Shown piece after piece: positions 7,478 through 17,312 of a stretch of DNA of 64,000 bases; position 1 is the stretch's first letter, and the number at the start of each line of letters is the position of its first letter. The notes under the pieces are model-generated. The model saw only the letters and a list, made by a program, of their open reading frames with translations, did not search any database and was not told the DNA's origin. The DNA is from Clostridium ljungdahlii DSM 13528 (GTDB lineage Bacteria; Bacillota; Clostridia; Clostridiales; Clostridiaceae): NCBI RefSeq assembly GCF_000143685.1, contig NC_014328.1:558001-622000 (forward strand), given 5' to 3'. A program made the position numbers and the translations under genes.

Positions 7478-8596
7478 ATGAAAGTAGCATTAGTACATGA
7501 TTGGCTTACTAATATGGGTGGAGCAGAGAGAGTAGTTATAAACTTTAAACAAATTTATAAAAATGCTCCAATATATACAACTATATATAATCCAGATAAT
7601 TTAGATGATGAATTGAAGAATATAGATGTACGAACATCTTTTTTGCAAAATAAAAAGGGAGCAAAGAAAAATCACCAAAAATATTTTCCATTTATGCCTG
7701 CAGCATTTGAAAGTTTTGACTTAAATGAATATGATATAGTGCTAAGCAGCAGTTCATCCTGTGCTAAGGGGGTTATAACAAATCCAAATGCTATGCATGT
7801 GTGTTATTGTCATTCACCAATGAGGTATGGATGGGAATTTTATTATGAATATGCTAATAATTCCAATATGAAGAAACTTAAGAAGAATCTTTTAAAGTAT
7901 TTTATGGATTATATGAGAGTTTGGGATAATGTTTCATCTAATAGAGTGGATTATTTTATAGCTAACTCTGAAAATGTGGCTAGAAGAATATGGGAACATT
8001 ATAGACGTGAAAGTGTGGTTATCCATCCACCTGTAAGGTGTAGCTTGTTTAATATAAGCAATGAAGATCAGGATTATTTTTTAATTGTATCAAGACTTGT
8101 AGAGTATAAAAGAATTGATTTGGCTGTAGAGGCTTTTAATGAATTAGGTTTACCATTAGTTATCATAGGTGATGGTGCTGAACGGCAAAAATTAGAGTTA
8201 AAAGCTAAAGATAATATAAAGTTTTTGGGTAGACAGCCTGATGAGGTCATAAAAGAATATTATTCCAAATGCAGAGCTTTTGTATTTCCAGGAGAAGAGG
8301 ATTTTGGAATAACTCCACTAGAAGCTCAGGCAAGTGGAAGACCTGTTATAGCTTTTGGAAAGGGTGGGGCACTTGAAACTGTAGTGAGTGAAAAAACTGG
8401 AGTTTTTTTTGAAGAGCAAACTGTTGAAGCTTTGAAAAATGCAGTAAAGGTATTTGAAAGCTTGAGTTTTGATAAGGAACTTATAAGAAAACATGCAGAA
8501 GAGTTTGATGAGGAAATATTTAAAGGAAAAATAAGAAATTTTGTTGATGAAAAATATGATGAATTTTTAGGTACTAAGAAGTGGAAGGTATTATAG
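7478..8596 (+). CDS. GT4 glycosyltransferase (WbaZ-like)
   Basis: A 372-aa GT-B fold, family 4 glycosyltransferase. The N-terminus ('ALVHDWLTNMGGAERVV') has the glycine loop of the acceptor domain. The C-terminal donor domain shows 'IVSRLVEYKRIDLAV', 'IIGDGAER', and the E-x7-E motif in 'GEEDFGITPLEAQ'. Proteins like this often transfer mannose in O-antigen or EPS pathways, which fits the manC gene at the end of the cluster, but the donor is an inference. It is preceded by GAGGT and followed with no gap by another GT4 gene. Confidence 0.8.
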   Translation: MKVALVHDWLTNMGGAERVVINFKQIYKNAPIYTTIYNPDNLDDELKNIDVRTSFLQNKKGAKKNHQKYFPFMPAAFESFDLNEYDIVLSSSSSCAKGVITNPNAMHVCYCHSPMRYGWEFYYEYANNSNMKKLKKNLLKYFMDYMRVWDNVSSNRVDYFIANSENVARRIWEHYRRESVVIHPPVRCSLFNISNEDQDYFLIVSRLVEYKRIDLAVEAFNELGLPLVIIGDGAERQKLELKAKDNIKFLGRQPDEVIKEYYSKCRAFVFPGEEDFGITPLEAQASGRPVIAFGKGGALETVVSEKTGVFFEEQTVEALKNAVKVFESLSFDKELIRKHAEEFDEEIFKGKIRNFVDEKYDEFLGTKKWKVL

Positions 8597-9706
8597 ATGA
8601 GTCAAGTAGTATTTAATGCTCTACAAACATCTTTAAGTGGAGGAATAGGAAGGTATTGCTATGAAGTATCAAAAGCTATATATAAACAACATAAGATTGA
8701 CTTTAAAATTGTCATAAGAGAAGAAGATAAAGGTTTATTTAGTTTTGCGGACATAGAAGACTTAATAATTGTTGAAGGTATAAAAAATGCTAAACAGAGA
8801 AATTTTTATGAACAATTTAAATTGCCGAAATTAATTTATAAAAAATATCCTGATGCAATTATACATTATCCTGACACTATGGCTCCAATTTTTGCAAAGA
8901 ATAAGGTAATTATAACAGTACACGATTTAGCTTTTAAAAGTCTTAAAGACGCATTTACATGGAAAACAACCTTGTGGAAGAATTTTATTACAGATTTATC
9001 TATAAAGAAAGCACATAAGATAATAGCTATAACTGAATTTGCTAAGAATGAAATATTAAAGTATTATCCTATGGTTAATGATAAGATAAGTGTTGTTTAT
9101 AATGGATTTAATAATTTTTCTAAAGAACCTATTGATGTTAGTAATATTAATCAAAAAATTTTAGATTTAAAAAATGGCAAGTATATTTTGACAGTTAGTA
9201 CTATATCACCACGAAAAAATATAGATGGACTTATAAAGGCATTTGGTTTAATAAAGGATAAAATTTGTGATTACAAATTAGTTATAGCAGGAAAAAATGG
9301 TTGGTTATATGAAAATGTTTATAAAGTGGTTAGCAATTTAGGATTGAATGATAGGATTATATTTACTGGCAGCATAAACGATGATGAGTTAAAGTTTTTA
9401 TATAAAAATGCCAGCTTATTTGTATATCCGTCATTTTATGAAGGGTTTGGATTGCCGCCACTTGAGGCAATGAGTTATGGCATACCATGTGTAGTTTCAA
9501 ACAGAACATCCATTCCTGAAGTTGTAGGTGATGCTGCCATTAAAGTTAATCCTGATAATTTAAATGAATTGGGTAATAAGATTTTTAAAGTTATTAGTAA
9601 TGGAAAACTATGTGATTTTTTGAGAGCAAATTCTAATAAAAGATTAGAATGTTTTTCTTGGAAAAAATCTGGTCAAGATACAATAAAAGTTTATTATCAT
9701 TTATGA
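8597..9706 (+). CDS. GT4 glycosyltransferase
   Basis: A 369-aa GT-B enzyme. It has the N-terminal 'SLSGGIGRYCYEVSKAI' loop, a 'TVHDLAF' segment and a donor domain with 'VSTISPRKNIDGLI', 'AGKNGWL', and the family motif 'SFYEGFGLPPLEAMSYG'. The start ATG directly follows the stop of the previous gene, with GGAAGG inside that gene as ribosome site, so the two are translationally coupled. It resembles mannosyl- or rhamnosyl-transferases of EPS clusters and is similar in layout to the gene at 29700. The donor sugar is unknown. Confidence 0.8.
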   Translation: MSQVVFNALQTSLSGGIGRYCYEVSKAIYKQHKIDFKIVIREEDKGLFSFADIEDLIIVEGIKNAKQRNFYEQFKLPKLIYKKYPDAIIHYPDTMAPIFAKNKVIITVHDLAFKSLKDAFTWKTTLWKNFITDLSIKKAHKIIAITEFAKNEILKYYPMVNDKISVVYNGFNNFSKEPIDVSNINQKILDLKNGKYILTVSTISPRKNIDGLIKAFGLIKDKICDYKLVIAGKNGWLYENVYKVVSNLGLNDRIIFTGSINDDELKFLYKNASLFVYPSFYEGFGLPPLEAMSYGIPCVVSNRTSIPEVVGDAAIKVNPDNLNELGNKIFKVISNGKLCDFLRANSNKRLECFSWKKSGQDTIKVYYHL

Positions 9707-10419
9707 AGTAAATAATCGAAAATGACATTTAAGAGAATATTAAGACAAATCTAAATGAGATTGTTTTTTATTTGATTTAAAAAAATTATTTTTAAATTAG
9801 TTGTAATTAGTAAGAAATATGTGTTAATGAAACTATTTTAATATACAAATATTATTAATATTTAGTTTTTGTATTCAAATGCTATTAATAAATTTATATA
9901 AATTCGCCTTGTAAAACCATCAATTCAGGCTTAAAAACCACCTTTTTTGACAAGAATTATTGAAGAAACTCGTAGTTGTTTTCGTCAAAATACATTAATG
10001 TATAAAATATCCATTTAACAAATTTTACCGCGACAATCCTGCATTTCTTTGAGTCTTACAAGATTGTGTCATATTATCTAAAATCGATCAATGGCAAGTC
10101 TTCCAGGTACTATCATATCATTGACATATTTTGGATAATATGATTTAGGTAATTAAGGCTCAAAGAATATTGCATACTAATAGTATATGAATTTTATTTT
10201 CAATAATTTAGTTATGTATATTTGGTATATACTAGGTCGCCAAATTATGCAGTTTATAATTGCCGAAAACAGGGCGGTGCTTATAAGTGAATAGGTGGTT
10301 TCTTTATTGTGAACCAATAGTTTCAATAATATGAACCTACGGTTCTAATGGAGCGTAATATTCACTTAAAAAATAATTAGTAATGTAATATACATAAATA
10401 GAGTATAAAGTGAGGTAAA
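9707..10419. other. 713-bp gene-free gap inside EPS cluster 1
   Basis: No open frame of note on either strand. Besides AT-rich DNA it holds the imperfect palindrome at 10041-10172 and a 10-bp inverted repeat, TAAGTGAATA (10284-10293) with TATTCACTTA (10359-10368). I see no clear terminator or promoter. It may mark a join between two modules of the cluster. Confidence 0.6.
10041..10172. repeat. Imperfect palindrome, about 130 bp
   Basis: The left arm (10041-10084, from GCATTTCTTTGAGTCTTA to CATATTATCTAAAAT) pairs with the right arm (10128-10172) with a few mismatches and gaps. A small inner stem TCAATG/CATTGA lies in the loop. Its sequence differs from the other long palindromes in the window. 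Confidence 0.65.
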
Positions 10420-11748
10420 GTGTTGATTATTCTTATTTGTTTAATTTTAATTATAGCCTTTTTAATAGCTTTTTTTATAAGTGATGAATTTGCAATTGGA
10501 TCACTTATATTAAGTTTTCCATTTGAAAAAACTTCATGGTATTTAGGTTTTTTTACACTAAAGCCTACAATTATTTTAATTATTTTATTATATTTAAAAA
10601 TAATATTTAAAGCGTTAAAAGTATATAAAATTAAAAGTAAAAATATTAAATTCATATTTATAAATTTAATTAGTATGATAATTATAAATATAATTTCAAG
10701 TGTAATGGCGGTAAATCCATTAAAAAGTTTTTCGAGAATCATACAAAATTTAACACTTTATGGTTTATTGTTTTCATTTTGTCTATTAAATTATAATAAA
10801 ATAAAAATTGAAAAATTAATTAATTATTATCTACTATCTGGCATAATTATATTGGCTTATGGATACTTTCAGATAATAGGTTATTACTTAGGTATAGATA
10901 CATATTCATTACTAAGTAAATTTAATAATCCTAATTTTTATTATGGAACATGGGTGGTTGAGATAAATGGAAATGTATTTCCTAGGATGAATAGCTTTTT
11001 TGGAGATCCTTCAATGTTATGCGGCTTTTTAACTATAATATGTATGTTTATTTTATATAAAATAATAAATGAAAAAAAATATGTTTTTTTACTATATCTA
11101 TTATTTTCGGTAATAGCATTAGGATTTACTTTTTCAAGAAGTGGTTGGATAGGTTTTATATTTATGTTAATGGTATATAGTCTGTTTAATATAAAAAAAC
11201 ATATAAAAGAAATATCAATTGGTATATTGCTTTGTTTAACACTTATTGTTGTTATGCAAAATTCAGGTGTTATAAAGTTAGATGTTTTATTAAATAGAAT
11301 GAATCAAACTTTTGATTCAACAAATATTTCAACAAGTGGACATGAAAATTTTGCAAAATTAGCAATACAAGGCTTTAAAACAAGTCCAATAATTGGAATT
11401 GGATTAGGAAATTTTAGCGATTTCGTAGAAGAATATGGAATGACTCATAGTATGTATTTAAGTTTAATTTGCGAAACTGGTATATTAGGTACATTGCTAT
11501 TTTTTAATATAATCAAAAAGCTATTAATGGACGGTATTAAGTTAAAAAGTAGTATTCAAAGTGTTGTTCCATGTGTATATTCTATAATTGGATTTTTAGT
11601 AAGCAATATAGCATATGACTATTCGAATCAATATTATTTTTGGGGCGTTTTAGCAATGTTGTTATATATTGAAAATATGTATGATAAAAAAGATTGCGTA
11701 AGCCAACACATTTCAGTACATATTAAAAAATTAGATAAGTCAACATGA
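10420..11748 (+). CDS. Wzy-like O-antigen/EPS polymerase
   Basis: A 442-aa integral membrane protein with about ten to twelve predicted hydrophobic helices. The central-to-late part has the Wzy/ligase signature: a large extracellular loop with 'RMNSFFGDPSMLCGFL', then 'FSRSGWIGF' and 'SPIIGIGLGNF'. These proteins polymerise lipid-linked repeat units outside the membrane. The start is GTG 10420 or TTG 10423, with TGAGGT at 10411-10416. Very high A+T is normal for wzy genes. It is the only polymerase candidate in cluster 1. Confidence 0.75.
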   Translation: MLIILICLILIIAFLIAFFISDEFAIGSLILSFPFEKTSWYLGFFTLKPTIILIILLYLKIIFKALKVYKIKSKNIKFIFINLISMIIINIISSVMAVNPLKSFSRIIQNLTLYGLLFSFCLLNYNKIKIEKLINYYLLSGIIILAYGYFQIIGYYLGIDTYSLLSKFNNPNFYYGTWVVEINGNVFPRMNSFFGDPSMLCGFLTIICMFILYKIINEKKYVFLLYLLFSVIALGFTFSRSGWIGFIFMLMVYSLFNIKKHIKEISIGILLCLTLIVVMQNSGVIKLDVLLNRMNQTFDSTNISTSGHENFAKLAIQGFKTSPIIGIGLGNFSDFVEEYGMTHSMYLSLICETGILGTLLFFNIIKKLLMDGIKLKSSIQSVVPCVYSIIGFLVSNIAYDYSNQYYFWGVLAMLLYIENMYDKKDCVSQHISVHIKKLDKST

Positions 11749-11858
11749 ATGCAATTTAAAAATAAATTTTGAGATAGTCTTGGAAATGTATGAACATTTT
11801 TATATGTTAAAAATTAATCTTTATTATGAAAATATAGTTTTATAAAAGGATGATGAAG

Positions 11859-12749
11859 ATGATCCAACCTCTAATATATATAATTTTGGTTAACTATAAT
11901 GGATACAAAGATACAATAGAATGTGTAAATAGCTTAATAAAGTTAAATTATTCCAATTACAAAATAGTAATAGTTGATAATGCATCGTCTGACGATTCAG
12001 TTAAAATTTTGAAAGAAGAATTAAATGATTGTAAAATTATAGAATCGAACAAAAACTTAGGATTTGCATATGGAAATAATTTAGGAATTAAATATGCGCT
12101 TGATAATAAAGCAGATTATGTATTATTGCTAAATAATGATACTTTAGTAGAAACAAGTTTTTTAACTAATATGATTAATTCATTTAATGTAAATAAAAGT
12201 ATAGGGTTAGTTGGATGCAAAATAATGTACTATCCTCAAAAGAATATTATTTGGTATGGCGGAGGATATATAAATTGGTTCAAATTTATAGGAATTCATT
12301 ATGGTGCAAAGCAAATTGATAAAGGTCAGTATGATCAAGAAAAAGAAATAGATTTTATGACAGGTTGCTGTATGCTTATAAAAAGAGAAGTTTTTGATAA
12401 GACAGGGTTTTTATCTGAAGATTATTTTATGTATCTTGAAGATGTAGATTTTTGTGTAAAGGTAAAAGATGCTGGTTATAAGATATGGTACAACCCTAAA
12501 GCTATTATTTATCATAAGGTTGGATTTTCTTCAGGTGGTGAAGAATCTGCCTTTTCTATTAAATGGAGTACTAGAAATAGACTTTTGTTTATGAAAAAGT
12601 ATAAGAATAGAGTAAATAAATTAAGCTTTGCACTTACAAATATTTTATTTTATGTTACCCGGTGTATAAGGTATATTCAATACAAAGTAAGAGGACAAGA
12701 TGATAAAGCAAATGCTATTATTAAAGCATTTCAAAAAAATAAATTTTGA
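11859..12749 (+). CDS. GT2 glycosyltransferase (rhamnosyltransferase-like)
   Basis: A 296-aa family 2 glycosyltransferase with a GT-A fold. Visible motifs are 'IILVNYNGYKDTIEC', 'IVIVDNASSDDS', 'NKNLGFAYGNNLGIK', the metal-binding region 'LLLNNDT', and 'FFMYLEDVDFCVK'-like 'FMYLEDVDFCVKVKD'. This layout is typical of WbbL-type dTDP-rhamnosyltransferases, and the cluster encodes dTDP-rhamnose synthesis. ATG 11859 is chosen among three in-frame ATGs because AAAGGA lies 8 bases upstream. It is similar to the gene at 17313. Confidence 0.8.
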   Translation: MIQPLIYIILVNYNGYKDTIECVNSLIKLNYSNYKIVIVDNASSDDSVKILKEELNDCKIIESNKNLGFAYGNNLGIKYALDNKADYVLLLNNDTLVETSFLTNMINSFNVNKSIGLVGCKIMYYPQKNIIWYGGGYINWFKFIGIHYGAKQIDKGQYDQEKEIDFMTGCCMLIKREVFDKTGFLSEDYFMYLEDVDFCVKVKDAGYKIWYNPKAIIYHKVGFSSGGEESAFSIKWSTRNRLLFMKKYKNRVNKLSFALTNILFYVTRCIRYIQYKVRGQDDKANAIIKAFQKNKF

Positions 12750-12780
12750 AATAATTTATAAGAAGGGGGGTTATGATAAT

Positions 12781-13601
12781 ATGAAAATTTCTTCAAATAC
12801 ATTAGTATTAAATGAAAAAGGATATATAGATGGATTAATTAAAAATTTGATTGATGCAAAAATTGATGAAATAATATTTTTGGATGGTGGAAGTACTGAT
12901 GGAACTTATGAAAAATTGTTGATGTATGAAAAAATTTATCCTCAGATTGTATTAGTTAAATGGAATCAGCCTATATCTTCACAATATAGGCAAGGATGGA
13001 GAGAAAAAGATAGACGAAATTTAATGTTAGGTATTAGTACAGGTGATTATATATTATTTATTGATGCGGATGAAAGAATTGATATTAATATTAAAAAAGT
13101 TGTATCTCTAATAGATGTAGATGGGATAATTACATATACATATCATTTTTGGAGAAGTAATAAAACTGTTAGGGTTAATAATATTAATGATATGGTATGG
13201 TCAAATCAAGCACAGTTAAGAATCATTAAAAGAAATGATTTGGTAAAATTTAATACGGTAGATAAAAATGGGTTACATTGCTATTTACAAAAAAAAGGCT
13301 AAAAATACATTTGGGTGCTAGCCAAAGTAAAATAAAAAATATTATAACAAAATTGTATATGAATGTTATTGAAAACTTTAAGTTATTACAATGTTCTGAG
13401 ATTAGAATTTATCATTTACATTATATGAATTTAGAAAAAATGAAAATAAATGATTTAAGGAGTAATGAAAAAGACCGTAAATATATAATAGTAAAAAATT
13501 TTGAAGATGGATTGAAATATAATTATTATGAGGATAATGTTATTTGCCTGAAAGAAACGGATATTTTTCCAAATATACAAAAATATGTACGGAAGTATTA
13601 A
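12781..13601 (+). pseudogene. GT2 glycosyltransferase, frameshifted at an A8 run
   Basis: The first frame (12781-13302) encodes a GT2 N-terminus: 'SSNTLVLNEKGYIDGLI', 'IIFLDGGSTDGT', 'YILFIDADERID'. It stops just after eight A's at 13289-13296. The -1 frame continues without interruption to 13601, and the join in that run would read about Q-K-K-R-L-K. Both halves together give about 273 aa, normal for this type. One extra A, or -1 slippage on the A8 run, restores the protein. ATG 12781 follows AAGGGGGG. It may be a real loss, a sequencing error, or slippage-controlled expression. Confidence 0.7.
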
Positions 13602-13615
13602 TGGGAGGATTTAAA

Positions 13616-14779
13616 TTGAAAAATATATTATATATATCGTTAATAGATTGGTTTTGGATAAAGCAAAGACCTCAACATATTTCTGAATTTTTAAGTAGAA
13701 ATAATAAGATTACATATGTTTCAATAAGAAGCTGGAGAAATAATACTAATGTAAATATAGCACATTCTAAAAATGATTATAATATAAATAAAAGTAACTT
13801 TAATGTAAATCCAAATATGAATATAATAAGAAAGAGACTTATTCCTAAAGAAAATAGTTGTAAATATATAAAAAATATTAATGATAAAATTATGTCAAAT
13901 ATTTTAAAGAGGTTAGATAAAGAAAATAATTATGATGTTATAATAATAACCCATCCTAAGCAATATGATATAATACCTAAAAATTTTTTTAATAGTAAAC
14001 TATTTATATATGATTGTATGGATAATTACAAATGTTGGCCTAATTTCAATAAGAATAAGTTAATTAATAATGAAAAGAAGATAGTAGAGAGTAGTAAATA
14101 TGTAATTACTACTAGTCAAGATTTGTATAATGAAATTATTAAATGTAATCCACATTTAATATCAAAAATTCATGTTGTAAACAATGGTGTAGATATTGAA
14201 ACTTTCGATATTAATAAAATTAACAAGGTTGATGATGTTGATATATTTAAACAAAATAATAAAAAAAAAGTTGGATATATAGGAACTATAAGTATATGGA
14301 TGGATTTAGATTTAATTAAAAATGTTGCTTTAAAAAATAGTAATATAGATTTTTATATAATAGGACCAGTGGAAAAAGGAACTAATTTAGAGAAATATTC
14401 TGATATAGAAAATATTATATTTACTGGTTCACAGCCATATTATAGTATTCCCAATATATTAAATGATCTAGATGTTTGCATTATGCCCTTTAAGAAAACT
14501 GATTTAGTTAAATCGGTAAATCCAGTAAAGATATATGAATATTTGGCTATGGGGAAACCTGTTATAGCTTTAAGATACGATGAAACTGAAAAATTTGGTG
14601 ATTTAATTTATACGTATGAAACTCAAAAAGAATTTGAAAATTGTTTAAATAAAATATTACATCAGCAAGAAGAAAAATCAGTAATGGATAAAAGAAAAAG
14701 ATTTGCAAAACAAAATAGTTGGAAATGTAGAACGAATCAAATAGAAAAATTTATAAATGAAGGTATGAAAAATAAATGA
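13616..14779 (+). CDS. GT4 glycosyltransferase
   Basis: A 387-aa GT-B enzyme starting at TTG 13616, with GGGAGGA at 13603-13609. The N-terminus 'NILYISLIDWFWIKQRPQH' matches a group of EPS glycosyltransferases that begin with a 'W-x(3)-QRPQ' motif. The donor domain shows 'VGYIGTISIWMD', 'FYIIGP', and 'SVNPVKIYEYLAMGKPVIA'. It overlaps the next gene by four bases (ATGA), showing translational coupling with the flippase. The donor and acceptor are unknown. Confidence 0.75.
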   Translation: MKNILYISLIDWFWIKQRPQHISEFLSRNNKITYVSIRSWRNNTNVNIAHSKNDYNINKSNFNVNPNMNIIRKRLIPKENSCKYIKNINDKIMSNILKRLDKENNYDVIIITHPKQYDIIPKNFFNSKLFIYDCMDNYKCWPNFNKNKLINNEKKIVESSKYVITTSQDLYNEIIKCNPHLISKIHVVNNGVDIETFDINKINKVDDVDIFKQNNKKKVGYIGTISIWMDLDLIKNVALKNSNIDFYIIGPVEKGTNLEKYSDIENIIFTGSQPYYSIPNILNDLDVCIMPFKKTDLVKSVNPVKIYEYLAMGKPVIALRYDETEKFGDLIYTYETQKEFENCLNKILHQQEEKSVMDKRKRFAKQNSWKCRTNQIEKFINEGMKNK

Positions 14780-16200
14780 ATAAAATTGTAAAAAATTTCA
14801 ACTTTATGCTATTCGGAAATGTTTTTAGTAGAATAATCGGAGTCTTGTTAACAGTTTATTTAGCAAGAAAATTTGGACCAAGCTATTTTGGAATTATAAA
14901 TTTTTCAAATGCATTTATAACTTATTTTTCAATGATTGCAAGTATGGGGCTGCAGTCATTAGGAATAGTAAAAATAGCAAAAGATAAAGAAAATATGAAA
15001 AAAGATGTTGATATCATATTAAGTCTTAGAACAATTCTATCAATAATAGCTTTTATTGTTTTATTAATAGTAACAATTTGCATAAATAAAGATATTAATA
15101 CAAAAAAAATGATAGTTATTACGGGTATTTCAATATTAATAAATTCATTCTGTTTAGATTGGGTTTTTAACGCTTTACAAGAGATGAAATACATATCATA
15201 TTCTATAATGATTAGTAGTTTTTTATCTTTTATACTTGTATTTATTCCTTTATACTTAAATATGTATACTAAAATATATATTGTTCCAATTGCATCAGCA
15301 ATATCATCTATAATATCGAATATTTATTTAATAAATATTTATAAGAAAAAGGGAAAACATAAGATAAATTTTGTGGTTGATTTTGAGCAGTATAAAGATC
15401 TAATAAGTGCTGCCTGGCCTTTTTTCTTTTCAGGTATATTTGCAACAATAAATTGTAATATTGATACTTTAATGTTGGGATTTATGAGAAATAACTATGA
15501 AGTTGGATTATATAATTCTGTTTATAAATTGGTAAATGTTTTAACATTATTTGTTAGTTTTATTTTTGTACCTTTATATCCAGTATTCATAGAATATTAT
15601 AACAATAAAAAATTTGATGACATTAGTATTGTTATAAATAAAGTAAGAAAATTAATGTATATAATTGCAATACCAATATTAGTAGTTGCGTTTACACTTA
15701 ATCAAGAAACTATTAGAATATTATATGGGAATAAATATATAGGAGCATCTAAAGTTTTCACTATTTTAATTGCTTATGTGTCTATTTTTTATATAAGAGA
15801 GATATATGGATATGAGTTAACAGCGTGGGGACTTCAAAAAAAATATATGAAAATAGTATTAATCTCCTCAATGTTTAATGTAATATCTAATTTAATTTTT
15901 ATACCTAAATATGGTATTAATGGTGCTGCCATAAACACACTTATAAGCGAGGTTATTAATATTGTACTTATGTATAGATTAAGTAGAAAAACCTTACATA
16001 TCAAATATGACAATAAATATATATTTCATATAATTATATCGGCAATATTTATGGCAATTATAATTTATGTTACGAAAATTGCTGCTACTAACATATTTGT
16101 ACTTATTATTACTGCTGGAATTGTGTATTGTATTTCTATATTAAAACTTAAAGTTGTTACAATACAGGAAATCAAAGGCTTAATAGGAGGCAAAAAATGA
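14776..16200 (+). CDS. Wzx-type lipid-linked repeat-unit flippase, cluster 1
   Basis: A 474-aa integral membrane protein of the polysaccharide transporter (PST/MOP) family, which moves undecaprenyl-linked repeat units across the membrane. It has about 12-14 hydrophobic helices. The N-terminus 'NFNFMLFGNVFSRIIGVL' and 'YLARKFGPSYFGIINF' are typical, and a charged loop near 'NCNIDTLMLGFM' fits the family. Start and stop overlap the flanking glycosyltransferase genes by four bases each. Similarity to the flippase of cluster 2 (41514) is limited, so the two clusters export different units. Confidence 0.85.
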   Translation: MNKIVKNFNFMLFGNVFSRIIGVLLTVYLARKFGPSYFGIINFSNAFITYFSMIASMGLQSLGIVKIAKDKENMKKDVDIILSLRTILSIIAFIVLLIVTICINKDINTKKMIVITGISILINSFCLDWVFNALQEMKYISYSIMISSFLSFILVFIPLYLNMYTKIYIVPIASAISSIISNIYLINIYKKKGKHKINFVVDFEQYKDLISAAWPFFFSGIFATINCNIDTLMLGFMRNNYEVGLYNSVYKLVNVLTLFVSFIFVPLYPVFIEYYNNKKFDDISIVINKVRKLMYIIAIPILVVAFTLNQETIRILYGNKYIGASKVFTILIAYVSIFYIREIYGYELTAWGLQKKYMKIVLISSMFNVISNLIFIPKYGINGAAINTLISEVINIVLMYRLSRKTLHIKYDNKYIFHIIISAIFMAIIIYVTKIAATNIFVLIITAGIVYCISILKLKVVTIQEIKGLIGGKK

Positions 16201-17303
16201 ATTTTGTAACAATTTTTCCAGAAACAGAAAACTTTCATTTAACGAAAGATGTAGGGATGATAGGGTATATTTTGTACAGGTATTATGGGTATAATTCTAA
16301 AATAGTTTGCTATAAAAATAGTGAAAGCTATGATTATTTGGATAATGAAGTAAAAGGATTAAAAATTGATTTTATAAAAAAGATAACAGGTAGTCCAACC
16401 AAAGATGTGCTGATATATCTAATAAAAAATGCGAAAAAAATAGATATATTACACATGTTTCATATAACATCTAATAGAAATTTTTATTGGATATTAATTT
16501 ATAAACTTTTAAATCCCAAGGGAAGAGTTTACTTAAAGCTTGATGCAGATTATAGAATAAAGAAATTTGATTTTAATAAAAAAGGTTTAAAGGGATTTAT
16601 AAAAAGATGGTTGATAAAAAAATGTAAATTAGTAAGTATAGAAACAAAAGTTTTATATGAATATGTAAATAATAACTGGGGAATTAATATTGAGTATATT
16701 CCTAATGGGTTTTATGATAATGGCATAAGAAATAAAGTTAGTTATAATGAAAAAGAAAATATTATTTGCACAGTTGGAAGAATAGGTACTAATCAAAAGG
16801 CAACAGAAGTTTTATTAGAAGGCTTCAAAATGGCTGCTAGTAAAATAGGGGGATGGAAATTAAAGATTATTGGACCTATAGAAGCTGAATTTAAAAATTA
16901 TATAAATAAATTTTATGAGAACAATCTTGACTTAAAAGAAAAAGTAATATTTACAGGACCTATTTATGACAAAAAAGTGTTAGAAAGTGAATATAGAAAA
17001 TCAAAAATATTTTGCTTAACATCAAGGTATGAGGGTTTTCCATTAGTATTTTTAGAAGCAATTAAAAATGGTTGCTATATTATTTCTTCTGATTTTGAAG
17101 CATCATTTGATATAACAAATAATAAAAAGTATGGAGATATATTTTCTATAGATAATGCATTTGAATTGACACAATGCTTTTCTAAAATGTGTACTTATGA
17201 AAATAAAATTAAAGAAAATTGTGATAAGGTTCAAAATTATGCTTATGAAAAATTTTATTGGCCAACTATATGTAAGCAAATAGATATATTACTTAGAAGA
17301 TAG
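16197..17303 (+). CDS. GT4 glycosyltransferase
   Basis: A 368-aa GT-B glycosyltransferase. The N-terminal half includes 'HMFHITSNRNFYW' and 'VYLKLDADYRI'. The donor domain has 'ICTVGRIGTNQKATEVLL', 'IIGPIEAEF', and 'SRYEGFPLVFLEAIKNG', which holds the E-x7-E motif. AGGAGG lies inside the end of the flippase gene, and the start overlaps its stop by four bases. The sugar specificity cannot be told. Confidence 0.78.
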   Translation: MNFVTIFPETENFHLTKDVGMIGYILYRYYGYNSKIVCYKNSESYDYLDNEVKGLKIDFIKKITGSPTKDVLIYLIKNAKKIDILHMFHITSNRNFYWILIYKLLNPKGRVYLKLDADYRIKKFDFNKKGLKGFIKRWLIKKCKLVSIETKVLYEYVNNNWGINIEYIPNGFYDNGIRNKVSYNEKENIICTVGRIGTNQKATEVLLEGFKMAASKIGGWKLKIIGPIEAEFKNYINKFYENNLDLKEKVIFTGPIYDKKVLESEYRKSKIFCLTSRYEGFPLVFLEAIKNGCYIISSDFEASFDITNNKKYGDIFSIDNAFELTQCFSKMCTYENKIKENCDKVQNYAYEKFYWPTICKQIDILLRR

Positions 17304-17312
17304 GGTGAAAAA

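Noticed and set aside
10377..10742. Minus-strand 121-codon hydrophobic frame at the start of wzy
   Set aside because: Antisense of a transmembrane gene; such Leu/Ile-rich frames arise in reverse complement of AT-rich membrane genes.
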